A model generated the notes under the pieces. That model had not been told where the DNA came from and searched no databases. It worked only from the letters and a program-made list of their open reading frames with translations. Made by a program: the position numbers and the translations under genes. A stretch of DNA of 64,000 nt from Amphiduros pacificus (lineage: Eukaryota > Annelida > Polychaeta > Phyllodocida > Hesionidae): assembly GCA_949316495.1 (NCBI GenBank), contig OX439000.1:10914501-10978500 (forward strand), given 5' to 3'. This document shows, one piece after another, positions 11,893 through 21,725 of the stretch (position 1 is the stretch's first letter; every line of letters begins with the position of its first letter).

Positions 11893-13502
11893 TGTGGTAA
11901 GCTTATTTTTCTATCATATAAGTCTACTATTTCTATCAGCGATAATTCAGTGTAGTCCTCCTCGTGTTGGACAATAGCCCTAATGTCTTGTTTCAAGGCA
12001 TTTATGTTCATATTTCTAAAATTTCTATAACATATTGATTTCTTTGGTTTGGTTGGGGGATTAATATCCAGGTCTAGTAGGATCATTTTATGATCCGATA
12101 GATACTCATCCACTACATGATTCTTTAGATATTTATTATTTTTGAAAGTGATGATTAAGTCCAGAGTGTTCCCTAATCTGTGAGTGGGTTCGGTTACCCA
12201 CTGGGTCATTTCAAAAGTTGACAAGATCTCGTTAAATTTGATAACATCATACTTGTTCGGTTTGTTTATATGGAAATTATAGTCACCTAAGAATATGACC
12301 TCATGATTGAATGACCCGTAATGGGCAACCAGTTGGGTGAACTCATCATAAAATTCTGAATATGTGTATTTATTTCCACCCAATGGCTCAGGCCTGTACA
12401 TGGTAACAAAAGTTAGATGTTTGCTTCTTATTTTGAGTGAGGCTTCCATTAATTCCATTGTGTCAACCTTTGGGGGGTTTTCTCTGTTTACAGAAAAAGG
12501 GAGTTCCACCCTGTGGAGGAGCCCTAGGCCTCCCCCTGTGCGTCCCACTCTAGGAAAGGATTGGAACTTCAGACCTCCCTCCTCTAGTTCGTTTTTGATT
12601 CTGCTGTCTCCGAATTCATGTAGCCATGTTTCTGTTATAAATAAGGCATGCAGATTATTTGTTGTAAAATAGTCTTTGACCAGTAGTATTTTATGTGAAA
12701 TACTTTGTACGTTACATGATCCAATAATAATATGATTGTTTTCTTTTTTAGATTTGCTATTTCGATAATTCATCGCATCATCTTTTGCCTTAATGCTTTT
12801 CTCCCTGTTATGTGAAGCTCGTAACGTGAAACCCTCCTCAGTGGTCACGTGGTCGTCTGGGTCAGCAGACATCACGTGACTTATATGGGTCGCAGAGGTC
12901 ATCTTGGTCTTAGGAGTAGACTGACCAATCATATGCGTAGTGGGCGGAGTTATGTCCGCTCTGCTTCGCGAGTTTGAGGATCGATTTCGAGTTATTTTTA
13001 TCAATATATTCTCTCTACCATTTGTAATTACACTTTCTTTATGTTGTGTGTGCCAGTTTATAGGGTTTGAGTGTTCACTTTTATGGGAATAGTGTGAAAG
13101 TACTGTTCTCATACTGGGCGATTCTTTCCTCGTCCCGATATGGGCGGGGTCTATTGAACCACGTGACTTGTGACGTTCCCAACATTGACCGCTGGTGGCA
13201 CTGACATTAATGGAGCACCGCTTGTCATTCAGATACAGATCATTAAGTATACGCGACTTGTTTAATACTATTTTCTTTTCAAAATCGAAATCTATCCACA
13301 TGCCCTCTTGTTCAATTTCATAACAAGGATTCCCATTTCTGGTATGTGAAACATTGTTTACATAATAAAGTTTCAAGCAAGGGCTCATAGTTTTGTTCGT
13401 TTTTTCCCTACCAGGTAGTGAGTGGACATGTATCATTAATGTTTTATTGTTAATAATATATGGAATAATATTAAATTCAACTGTATTGACAATGGTTTTC
13501 AT
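11893..13502 (-). CDS. LINE ORF2 N-terminal part with APE endonuclease
   Basis: The first ATG is at 13502; a GTG lies four codons upstream at 13514. About 250 residues of basic, Ser/Asn-rich sequence without a recognised domain precede an apurinic-type endonuclease. Visible endonuclease motifs are IIIGSCNVQSI (metal-binding Asn block), FITETWL (catalytic Glu), MYRPE, FLGDYNFHIN (Asp/Asn pair), HRLGNTLDLIIT, and YLSDHKMIL (terminal Asp-His). The family nicks target DNA to prime reverse transcription. After the endonuclease the frame runs out of phase into RT, because the RT fingers and motifs A and B are deleted at about 11893. The endonuclease domain itself looks whole; the protein as a whole is broken. 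Confidence 0.85.
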
Positions 13503-13777
13503 TAATATACCCACGATTTTTGTATATATTGTAGATTGTTTGTTAAAGACCTTTTTTTTAATCCAAGAGTTATTAGCGTATCTTGCATCGTGCAGTTGCA
13601 GGGTTCAATAATTGACACGTATTTTAACAAACTCATATACTTATTAAACCATTTATTTCTACTCAGATTTGTACAATATATTATATCCAAGATGTTTATT
13701 CTTCTCCATACATTGTCAGATTTTTTATTACACTTAGTACATATTAGGCACTCAGCTGCCCACTCACTGTCAGAATG

Positions 13778-14050
13778 TCAGAATTTTCTGGGCCTTTTGG
13801 CCCTGCTATCTTTCTTAGGGCTACTAGTAGGTCTGAGGCATGGATCGTTATTCTTAAACTTCCGCTGTTCTTCCCTGGTCATTTGTACATGTTTAAAGTC
13901 ACACTTATTTCCTTTCTTACATTTGCCCTGTTGAAAATAAAAACAAATGTCCTTTCTGGTGTTTTCCCTTTCTTTTTCACCCTCCACAATCACATCCCTG
14001 ATGGATACTATAGCCCTGGCTATGCCAAGTGGCGTACCTATTATCCTCAT
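13778..14050 (-). CDS. LINE ORF1 tail: KH C-terminal half plus CCCH finger
   Basis: An open frame of 90 codons begins inside a KH fold (RIIGTPLGIARAIVSI) and continues to a single CCCH zinc finger, CFYFQQGKCKKGNKCDFKH, spaced C-x7-C-x5-C-x3-H, followed by a basic tail. CCCH and KH domains bind RNA, which suits a LINE ORF1 protein that packages its own transcript. The KH N-terminal half lies in the preceding frame, which stops at 14101 just after the GxxG loop. One frameshift between 14050 and 14115 therefore separates the two halves in this copy. Confidence 0.75.
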   Translation of the reverse strand: MRIIGTPLGIARAIVSIRDVIVEGEKERENTRKDICFYFQQGKCKKGNKCDFKHVQMTREEQRKFKNNDPCLRPTSSPKKDSRAKRPRKF

Positions 14051-14100
14051 CTGATCTTCATCATCGTTATCATCACTGGAGAATTTCTTCAGCCTGGTGT

Positions 14101-14904
14101 TTACTCTCTGGAGATACGTCTTATGTTTGAACCTCCAGATCCCATCAGTCTGGGTATGGCTGTTCTCGGTATTTGCGTCATCACTTCTTCATTTGGATAG
14201 TCGCTATCCGTAAACTCGATAGCCCTATCCTCACCATCTTCAGATCCTATGTCCATTCCAGCGTCCTTCTCCGGCATACTCCAGGACACCTCCATGGGCT
14301 GGTTGAACTGGCCTTTCATGGGGGAGATCATACTGCACAAGTTAGTGATCCATAACCTGGCTGCCTCATCAGTGAGTGTAGGATCGTTAACTGACATAAC
14401 CACTGTTGATGAGAGCTCATCCGTTATCTTCTTGGGGGTCGCAACAATCCTAGTCTGATAGCACGATCCAAGCATCCCATCCAGCTTCTTCATCCTATGG
14501 TTTAGGATAGTGTGGGATGCTATGCATGCATTATCAGAATTGGTGGAAATGGGCGGCAAATTACACATATAGATGGGGCATGTAGCCAGCTTGGAGATTT
14601 TGAACACGATGTTCTTCAGTCTCTTTAAGATGATATCACCCATGTTTCCCATCATTACCTCACTTAGCCCCATGCAGAGGACTATAGCAGTGTAGTTTCC
14701 AATCCTACTCTTTGTGCTACTCTCATTCAGTAGGGCACAGAGATCGTCAATTTTTTCAATGTTTTCACTCACATCCCATTCCCATGGTGTTGCACCAGAG
14801 CAATTGATCACTTTTCTATATGTCTTGTCTGAAATGAACCAAACGCGGTCCTTGCCATCGTCATGTATTTTTGACATTGGGGCGTCAGTGACGGATTCAG
14901 CCAT
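14101..14904 (-). CDS. LINE ORF1: SGNH-like region plus KH N-terminal half
   Basis: ATG at 14904 gives 267 codons. The N-terminal 190 residues have the hydrophobic-strand pattern of an SGNH/esterase-type domain (RVWFISDKTYRKVI, YTAIVLCMGLSEVM, CPIYMCNLPPIS). This domain occurs in ORF1 proteins of CR1-type LINEs, but the catalytic serine and histidine cannot be assigned by eye, so this part is tentative. Residues near the end, IPRLMGSGGSNIRRIS, are a good KH-domain GxxG loop (GSGG). The frame stops directly after this loop, cutting the KH domain. An acidic stretch (EDGEDRAIEFTDSDYPNEE) separates the two modules. The coiled-coil frame ends about 30 bases upstream. Confidence 0.6.
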   Translation of the reverse strand: MAESVTDAPMSKIHDDGKDRVWFISDKTYRKVINCSGATPWEWDVSENIEKIDDLCALLNESSTKSRIGNYTAIVLCMGLSEVMMGNMGDIILKRLKNIVFKISKLATCPIYMCNLPPISTNSDNACIASHTILNHRMKKLDGMLGSCYQTRIVATPKKITDELSSTVVMSVNDPTLTDEAARLWITNLCSMISPMKGQFNQPMEVSWSMPEKDAGMDIGSEDGEDRAIEFTDSDYPNEEVMTQIPRTAIPRLMGSGGSNIRRISRE

Positions 14905-14934
14905 GGCGTCTATCTGACGCAAATAGTCTTTATT

Positions 14935-15372
14935 CTAAGTTTCCAACCTTGTGATGTGTTCGGCATTTTTCACTATTGTGTCATTTATCTCCTCGATTTT
15001 CTTCTCAGCCCGTGTGAACTTTGCCTTCTCGTATTTCAGGGATACCTCTAGCGTGCTGGTCTTCTTCTTAAGGTGATCCCTCTCATCCCTTAAGTTGGTA
15101 ATCAATTCATCCTTTTCTCTTAGTTTCTCATTGAGATGAGTGAAACTCTCTCTCTTATCTTTGAGTAATGCCATAAGTTCCCCCATACTCATCTCCAACT
15201 CATCGTCATGCATGACATGTGGTGAGGTCTGATCACTAATGGTGATGGTTGATCCTCCACAGTGATGATCAGAGCTACACTGGAGGATGGAGTCTGCTTC
15301 TTTGCCGACGGAGTCAGCTTCTTTCTGGGCGTTACTGTGGGTCTGTCGCCCTTGATGGGGTCGGCCACTCAT
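14935..15372 (-). CDS. LINE ORF1: coiled-coil frame
   Basis: An ATG at 15372 (MSGRPHQGRQTH) overlaps the end of the preceding frame by 41 bases in another phase. From about residue 55 to 145 the sequence is a long charged heptad-like helix (ELMALLKDKRESFTHLNEKL, LITNLRDERDHLKKKTSTLE), a strong coiled-coil candidate. Coiled coils mediate multimerisation of LINE ORF1 proteins. Whether this was once continuous with the Ser/Arg-rich frame upstream, or is translated separately from the overlapping ATG, cannot be settled from one copy. Confidence 0.7.
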   Translation of the reverse strand: MSGRPHQGRQTHSNAQKEADSVGKEADSILQCSSDHHCGGSTITISDQTSPHVMHDDELEMSMGELMALLKDKRESFTHLNEKLREKDELITNLRDERDHLKKKTSTLEVSLKYEKAKFTRAEKKIEEINDTIVKNAEHITRLET

Positions 15373-15625
15373 CTATACTACTAGTAGATGGTATCTGTCC
15401 ATCATCATTTGTGTTCTGAGTGGTCCCTGCGGGGGTCAGGGTTGATCCTTCCTCCACCACTGAGGTCGCTCCTCCACTCTGTCCATTGTTCTTGGCCTCC
15501 TCCTCCTCAACGGAGTCAGCCCAGTCAAGGCGGGGTGACCGGGAGGACCTGGAGGACCGGGAGGACCGGGAGGAGTCCCTTCTCTTGGTCGCTTGGCGTG
15601 TCTTATTTACACTTTTGGATGCCAT
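15332..15625 (-). CDS. LINE ORF1: N-terminal Ser/Arg-rich frame
   Basis: The ATG at 15625 opens a 97-codon frame that begins MASKSVNKTRQATKRRDSSR, continues with an SR-repeat block and then a low-complexity acidic, Thr/Ser-rich stretch. No folded domain is visible. It begins six bases after the stop of the chromodomain frame, a spacing compatible with termination-reinitiation. Its end overlaps the coiled-coil frame. Confidence 0.6.
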   Translation of the reverse strand: MASKSVNKTRQATKRRDSSRSSRSSRSSRSPRLDWADSVEEEEAKNNGQSGGATSVVEEGSTLTPAGTTQNTNDDGQIPSTSSIDEWPTPSRATDPQ

Positions 15626-15631
15626 CTGTAA

Positions 15632-15856
15632 TTATAATTTACTTTTATTAGATTTTTCATTTATTTTTAATTTTTTCTTACTCTTCTTGTTTCTATAGAT
15701 TTCAATCAGATTGGAATTTATATTTTCTTCTGGTTCAAATGTGCTATCTTTTTTCAGATACCCATCCCACCAAATTTTATAGAATCTAGTTTTCGATTTT
15801 TTATGATAGAAATCATCAATGATTTCCTTAACCTTGAATATTTGATTTTCATTCAT
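15632..15856 (-). CDS. Stand-alone chromodomain protein in LINE 5' region
   Basis: A 74-codon frame from the ATG at 15856 (a GTG lies two codons upstream) to TAA at 15632. Residues 7-55 match a chromodomain: FKVKEIIDDF opens the barrel, FYKIWWDGY is the central strand, and DSTFEPEENI corresponds to the TWEPEENL signature of HP1-type domains. The aromatic-cage positions are occupied (F7, W30, Y33). A lysine-rich tail follows. The in-frame stop only 12 codons upstream of the ATG argues against its being the end of a longer integrase, where chromodomains of LTR elements sit. It lies on the LINE's coding strand, six bases before the next ATG. Likely role by analogy: tethering to methylated histone H3. 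That function and its membership of the LINE are inference. Confidence 0.75.
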   Translation of the reverse strand: MNENQIFKVKEIIDDFYHKKSKTRFYKIWWDGYLKKDSTFEPEENINSNLIEIYRNKKSKKKLKINEKSNKSKL

Positions 15857-15997
15857 GTTCACTAGACAGTAGGCAGTAGTATTGTGATGTTATTTAAATG
15901 CTACTGGAATTGTGTGGGAGTTAAAAACTATCAGACACAAACACAGAAATATCTCACAATGCCTATGCTAGTCTGTGGATCATTCAGTATAATATTT

Positions 15998-16275
15998 TCT
16001 GCCCAGGGATACAATCTGGTGCAGGGTGTTCTTTAACAAATTTTTAATTTAACAATTTGTTATTCAACAATTTTTTGTGGTTTCTCTGCCCAGGGGTACA
16101 ATCTGGTACAGGGGTTAATCAACAATTTCTTCAATACTGTCCAAGGGTACTATTTGGTACAGTGCTTAGTGTGATATCAGTGTCTTATTGCCCAAGTGTG
16201 CAATTTGGTGCAATGATTTAATCCTGTTCAAGGGTGCAACTTGATACAGATATTCAATAATTCCGCCCAGATATG
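15998..16275 (-). repeat. Interspersed leader repeats (CCAGGGRTACAATCTGGTRCAGG)
   Basis: Five copies of a motif of about 26 bases (plus-strand core GCCCAGGGGTACAATCTGGT) begin near 15998, 16085, 16139, 16188 and 16229, with a remnant at 16262. Spacings are irregular (roughly 30-90 bases) and the copies have diverged. They lie immediately upstream of the chromodomain frame, so they may be part of the LINE 5' UTR/promoter. No function can be read directly. Confidence 0.65.
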
Positions 16276-16289
16276 TCAATCATTTCCTT

Positions 16290-18008
16290 CTTTTTTATTT
16301 TTCGGGCCAAGTTATATATATTCCGTATTGGTGGTCGAAGATTTCGAAATCGCAATGCGTTAGATGTTGGTTCTACACACGTTTTAATATTTTTTTATGA
16401 TTTATTTTCTATGATTAATTGATATCACTTACCGCAACGTTTCTATATTGGCGTAGTGAACAAGTTTATCAGCGCAATCTATTAGGATTCAATAATTCCA
16501 AGATAGGTTTAATCCAAGGATATTTCTTTCTTTAATAATTTTACAGACGTCTTTGTCACAACTAGTACAACAAAGAGAGTTTTGGCGCGCTGTGATTTTC
16601 AACTAAGTGACGGTTGCGAGTCACTATACTTTATGCAACCAAGCCTCAGCCGTTCTCGTCAATGTAGCAGGTCACTCAAATCAGTGTATTCACGTAAAGA
16701 GCGAATATGGTTTTGCAGATATGATATGATTTTCTTTCATAAGCGGGTGGAGCAAGATGGCAGTATCAAATGAAGCCAGCAAATGTACAACTCCCACTTA
16801 AAAATCTCAGTTAAGGCCAGATATTTTCTTTTCACCTTTTGGAGATTTTATGTACGCAAGCATCGATGGTTCATTGAGCGAGTTAGCTGAAAACTAAATA
16901 AATATTTTTCTTTTTTTCGTCCAATTAATCAAGATTTATGTCTGAGAAACGGGTGCTCCCGTAAAAGTCGACCACCACCGATACCTGCGGGTGCTTTTTT
17001 TTTTTTTTTTTTTTAAAAAGGTATATATTTTCATAAAGTATGAACTGCCAGTCAAAGAGTTGAGTTTTTAAAACTATGCAAACGGGAATGTTAATAAAAA
17101 TGTCAAAATCTGTTAATTTGTTAAGGGAAGTACACGTCATGAAATCACCTCAGGGAGACAACTGCCTCTAACTGTAGGGTTATTTGTCCACTGCCCTTTT
17201 CTGTAAAATAATATTTATTCTCATATTTTTGTTTTTCCTTTGAAATAATTAAAATCTTAGTTTGTAGAAAGCATAATATAATCTCCTCACATTTGAAAAA
17301 AATATTTCTAAAAACAATATATAAAGTTGCAGTGTGATGTTTTTTTTACATGTGTTGAGGATGCTAGTGTCACACTGGGATTAACTGTTCTAAAATAATC
17401 ACATGACACGGTAGGTCCTAAAATGCTCTAATCTCCACAAGTACTATCTAACTATCAGAAAAAATCTTCGAATCGTCATCTTTGTGGCCTCCAATATATA
17501 GTTTATTTGCAAATGTGTCTGAGCTTCGAAAATCCCTGTGGTGGAAAATGGCACATGGAGATCTGATTGGTCTGGCTACAAACTGGCAGTTTGCAAAAAA
17601 CAATTAAATTCCATATGTTCGCAAAAAGAACCCCAATAAGAAGATTTAATCTTTCTTCTCTTTTGGGTATTTTGATATATTTTATACTTTTGCGAAAAAA
17701 AGATCGGACAACAATGCATGTGCTCACCTCTTGGAAATGGTGTCAATTCCTCCAAAATATTTGTTAAGTTTCATTTGTTTGAACACTGTTAACAATATAG
17801 AATTAAGCTTTCTATATTCAAAAATGATGATTAAATATTGCAATCGTTATCTTAATTGTTATATAAAATCATTTTAATTGTCAAATATTGTCAAATAAAA
17901 TTTGAATAAAGAAATATGTGTCGTAATATTGCTGAGATGTGATCACAAGTAAGCGTTGAGAGTGGAATGGCGGCTTTCATTTGACCTCCGATAAAATCGT
18001 CCTTTTTA
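16290..18008. other. Gene-free AT-rich stretch
   Basis: No coding frame with domain-like composition, RNA gene or known repeat was recognised. It contains a T homopolymer at about 16997-17013 and an AT-rich tract before 17930. Part of it could belong to the 5' flank of the LINE. Confidence 0.35.
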
Positions 18009-18096
18009 GCTCTGCTGAGACTTTAGCTCGCAGAGCTTTAGGAGGGGGAAAATGTCTGTCGGTCCGTCTGTCCGTCCGTCTGTCCGTCCGTCTGTC
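18009..18096 (+). repeat. Short hairpin and GTCC/GTCT microsatellite
   Basis: AGCTCTGC and its complement GCAGAGCT flank a 14-base loop at about 18009-18038. An alternating GTCCGTCT-type tetranucleotide tract follows at about 18057-18096 and leads directly into the tandem core array. In molluscan pearl/Helitron-like non-autonomous elements a tetranucleotide microsatellite sits beside tandem core repeats; that comparison is inference. Confidence 0.6.
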
Positions 18097-18099
18097 AAC

Positions 18100-20500
18100 A
18101 TTTCTTTAAAAATCTTCTTCTCCAAAACTACCAGTAGTACATCTTTCATATTTTATATAGAGGTAGATATATAGTTGAAGATTCAGATTCCTTCAAATCT
18201 TAGTGATGTCACCATTGACCTAAGTGCAGTGACCTTGAGGTCACAAATTTTGTACTGAGCATATCTCAGCAACCACTTATTACAGGATATTAAAACTTGG
18301 TATGCAGAAATGTCATATGTTAAAGCTGTGCCTTGTCATACAATTTTAGTCATGTGACCTTTGACCTTGACACATTGACCTTGAATTCAAAATTTGTGAA
18401 CATGCCACATCACAACCATCAGAAGTGAATAAAAAACACTTCATATCTGTTATATATTAACTATGTTTAAAAATCTTCTCCTCCAAAACTACCAGTAATA
18501 TTTGTTTCATATTTAATACAGAGGTAGACAGAGAGTTGAAGATTCAGATTCCTTCAAATCTTAGTGATGTCACCATTGACCTCAATGCAGTGACCTTGAT
18601 GTCACAAATTTTGTAAGGAGTATATCTCAGCAACTACTTATAAGAAGAAATTAAAACTTGGAATACAGAAATGTTTTAGGTCATAGCCGTGCCTCATCAT
18701 ACTTTCTTAGTCATGTGACCTTTGACCTTGACACATTGACCTTGAATTCAAAATTTGTGAACATGCCACATCATAACCATTAGAAGTGAATTAAATGCAC
18801 TTCATATCTTTTATATACCAACACTATTTTATACAGAGCTAGATAGAGAGTTGAAGATTTAGATACCTTCAATTCTCAGTGATGTCACCATTGGCCTTAG
18901 TGCAGTGACCTTGATGTCACAAATATTTTAAGGAGCATATCTCAGCAACCACTTACAAAAAGAAATTAAATCTTGGTATACAGGAATGTCTTAGGTCATA
19001 GCCGTGCCTCGTCATACTTTCTTAGTCATGTGACCTTTGACCTTGACACATTGACCTTGAATTCAAAATTTATGAACATTCCACATCATAACCATTAGAA
19101 GTGAATTAAATGCACTTCATATCTTTTATATACCAACACTATTTTATACAGGGCTAGATAGAGAGTTGAAGATTTAGATTCCTTCAATTATCAGTGATGT
19201 CACCATTGAGCTTAGTGCAGTGACCTTGATGTCACAAATTTTTTAAGGAGCATATCTCAGCAACCACTTACAAGAAGAAATTAAATCTTGGTATACAGGA
19301 ATTTCTTATGTTAAAGCTGTACCTCGTCATACAATTTAGTCATGTGACCTTTGACCTTGACACATTGACCTTGAATTCAAAATTTGTGAACATGCCACAT
19401 CACAACCATCAGAAGTGAATAAAAAACACTTCATATCTGTTATATACTAACATTATGTTTAAAAATCTTCTCCTCCAAAACTACCAGTAATATTTGTTTC
19501 ATATTTAATACAGAGGTAGATAGAGAGTTGATGATTCAGATTCCTTCAAATCTTAGTGATGTCACCATTGACCTTAATGCAATGACCTTGATGTCACAAA
19601 TTTTGTAAGGAGTATATCTCAGCAACTACTTATAAGAAGAAATTAAAACTTGAGGAGCATATTTCAGCAACCACTTGCAAGAAGAAATTAAATCTTGGTA
19701 TACAGGAATGTCTTATGTTAAAGCTGTACCTCGTCATACAATTTTAGTAGTGTGACCTTTGACCTTGACACATTGACCTTGAATTCAAAATTTGTGAACA
19801 TGCCACATCACAACCATCAGAAGTGAATAAAAAACACTTCATATCTGTTATATACTAACACTATGTTTAAAAATCTTCTCCTCCAAAACTACCAGTAATG
19901 TTTGTTTCATATTTAATACAGAGGTAGATAGAGAGTTGATGATTCAGATTCCTTCAAATCTTAGTGATGTCACCATTGACCTAAATGCAATGACCTTGAT
20001 GTCACAAATTTTGTAAGGAGTATATCTCAGCAAATACTTATAAGAAGAAACTAAAACATGGAATACAGAAATGTCTTAGGCCATAGCCGTGCCTCGTCAT
20101 ACTTTCTTAGTCTTGTGACCTTTGTCCTTGACACATTGACCTTGAATTCAAAATTTGTGTCACTTCATATCTGTTATATACCAACACTATGTTTTAAAAT
20201 CTTCTTCTCCAAAACTGCCGTTAATTTATGTTTCATATTTTATACAGAGCTAGATAGAGAGTTGAAGATTCAGATTCCTTAAATTCTCAGTGATGTCACC
20301 ATTGAGCTTAGTGCAGTGACCTTGATGTCACAAATTTTGTAAGGAGCATATCTCAGCAACCACTCATAAGAAGAAATTAAAACTTGGTATACAGAAATGT
20401 CTTAGGTCATAGCCCTGCCTCGTAATACTTTCTTAGTCATGTGACCTTTGTCCTTGACACATTGACCTTGAATTCAAAATTTGTGTGCATGCAAAATCTC
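18100..20500 (+). repeat. Tandem core array, seven diverged 320-410-bp units
   Basis: Units recur with landmarks such as GTGATGTCACCATTG near 18205, 18565, 18880, 19195, 19556, 19967 and 20291, each followed by AGTGACCTTGATGTCACAA, ATATCTCAGCAA and TGACCTTTGACCTTGACAC. Spacing varies between about 316 and 410 bases because of internal deletions and one partial duplication (about 19600-19680). Divergence between units is clear, so the array is not recent. There is no coding potential. Confidence 0.9.
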
Positions 20501-20519
20501 ACAACCATTAAAAGTGGAG

Positions 20520-21686
20520 CAGACTTGAGCAGATGATGATTTTGACCAATCAAAATGCATGTTACATTTCAAATTTGGCCCCAACTTGTTATCTTGATTT
20601 TCATTGGCTATGTTATTCAAAATGGCAGCCCCCTTGACAACTTAGTGATAGCTATTTGAAAAAATCATGACAAAATGGAAAAAGAACTGAGTCTAATGGA
20701 AAATAGATAGAATTAGACCTCAGAAAATACAACATCTTGCCTACTTTGGGATCTTGTATGGAAAATCATAACCTGGTTGCTTGTTGTACTTAATCTCAGT
20801 TCATGTGTTTTCATTCAAGTCAGCAGAGCTATCAACCCATGGGGTTATGTTTGGTCGATTTTCTGGGGTCTATTGCTAGTCTAACACCACATTCTCTCGC
20901 AAGGAACCCGGTCTATACAGAGGTCTATCTGATACCAGACTTTGCAAGCTCTGACGGCAGTATTTTGATTGGAAAACGCTCGAGAGGGCGGGATCATACT
21001 CTGTTGTCTTTGCGAGGCACAGTGCTCACGAGCTTCCACTCGTTGCTGCCTGTGTCGAGTGCCTGGTCTGTTACCTTATACCCCTCCGTATTCCAAACAA
21101 AACCACTTGCTTTCTGTGTCTAGAATCACTTTCAGACCCGTTAACATTTTAAACAGTGTTTTTCAGACTTGTTCCGACGGTGGTTGTTGATACAAAACAA
21201 GAGGCTACTACCAGCAATTTATTTCTTGTTGTGACGCACCACCCGCTGTCAAAAACAAAATTGCAAGCAGCTACCTATAAGTGGCTCTTTCTTGCGTTGT
21301 ACCTGTCTCTAGGTACACATATCAATCTATTTTGCACGCTATTCGTGTCTGGACACGTTTCAGACCCTTTTAGAAGCAATTTCGGTATATTAAATCAAAC
21401 TATTACAGTGATTTTCGGACTCGCTCCGACGGTGGAAACACAGAGCACTCACAAGTTATCTTGTTGCCTGCCCCACCCGCTGTACACTGTGTTTTTATTT
21501 CTTTCTCTTTAACACATTGAAAGAATAAAACATACAACAAAGTACTGTTTTGATCATCAGAGCATTACTTTCTCTGGCCGATGTTTAAACTTATTTATAT
21601 TTTTAAACTACGCCTCACAAAACTTTTCATCTCAGTCAATGATATAAGTATATACGTAGTTCAAAATACAGAACGTGTCAATCACT
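20520..21686. other. Gene-free stretch with a two-copy 254-bp diverged repeat
   Basis: Two related blocks around 21120-21190 and 21360-21440 share TTTCAGACCC and CTCCGACGGTGG-type segments about 254 bases apart. The open frames across 20803-21512 have no recognisable domain and look like chance. Nothing else was recognised. Confidence 0.4.
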
Positions 21687-21710
21687 CCATAGAGAAAGGA
21701 GAGGGCGAGC

Positions 21711-21725
21711 TGACGTCACTTCCGG
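21711..21725 (+). promoter_or_regulatory. ETS/CRE-like composite site, left terminus
   Basis: TGACGTCACTTCCGG is an exact CRE palindrome fused to an ETS core, the arrangement of ETS-CREB composite promoter sites. The same 15 bases occur inverted in the right terminus. Function in this element is inferred only from motif identity. Confidence 0.5.

Larger units (their letters stand above)
10963..16280 (-). mobile_element. CR1/L2-like LINE, longest copy, RT core deleted
   Basis: Minus-strand element ending in a TAA/ATT-repeat tail at 10963-10986, preceded by the 3' sequence CTGGTATCAGCGC that the second copy also shows at 27487-27499. From 5' to 3' it carries a motif-repeat leader (about 15998-16275), a chromodomain frame, an N-terminal Ser/Arg-rich frame, a coiled-coil frame, an SGNH-like/KH frame, a CCCH-finger frame, an APE endonuclease frame, then RT from its YADD motif to the C-terminus. 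The RT fingers and motifs A and B are deleted near 11895. The 5' boundary is a guess set just beyond the leader repeats. Clade is inferred from the RT C-terminus (RILLITWKALNGMAPP, NSFKSRLKTHLF). Confidence 0.8.

Noticed and set aside
13393-14200. Plus-strand frames opposite the LINE ORF1/ORF2 junction
   Set aside because: They are antisense shadows of the LINE frames with no domain character of their own.
15632-15856. Chromodomain frame as the end of an LTR-element integrase
   Set aside because: An in-frame stop lies 12 codons upstream of the ATG, no integrase or RT of that class is adjacent, and the frame is co-oriented and tightly spaced with the LINE frames. Not fully excluded as an old captured fragment.
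20058-21512. Overlapping open frames at 20.8-21.5 kb as a gene
   Set aside because: No recognisable domain, low-complexity composition, several frames equally open, and a 254-bp diverged repeat runs through them.
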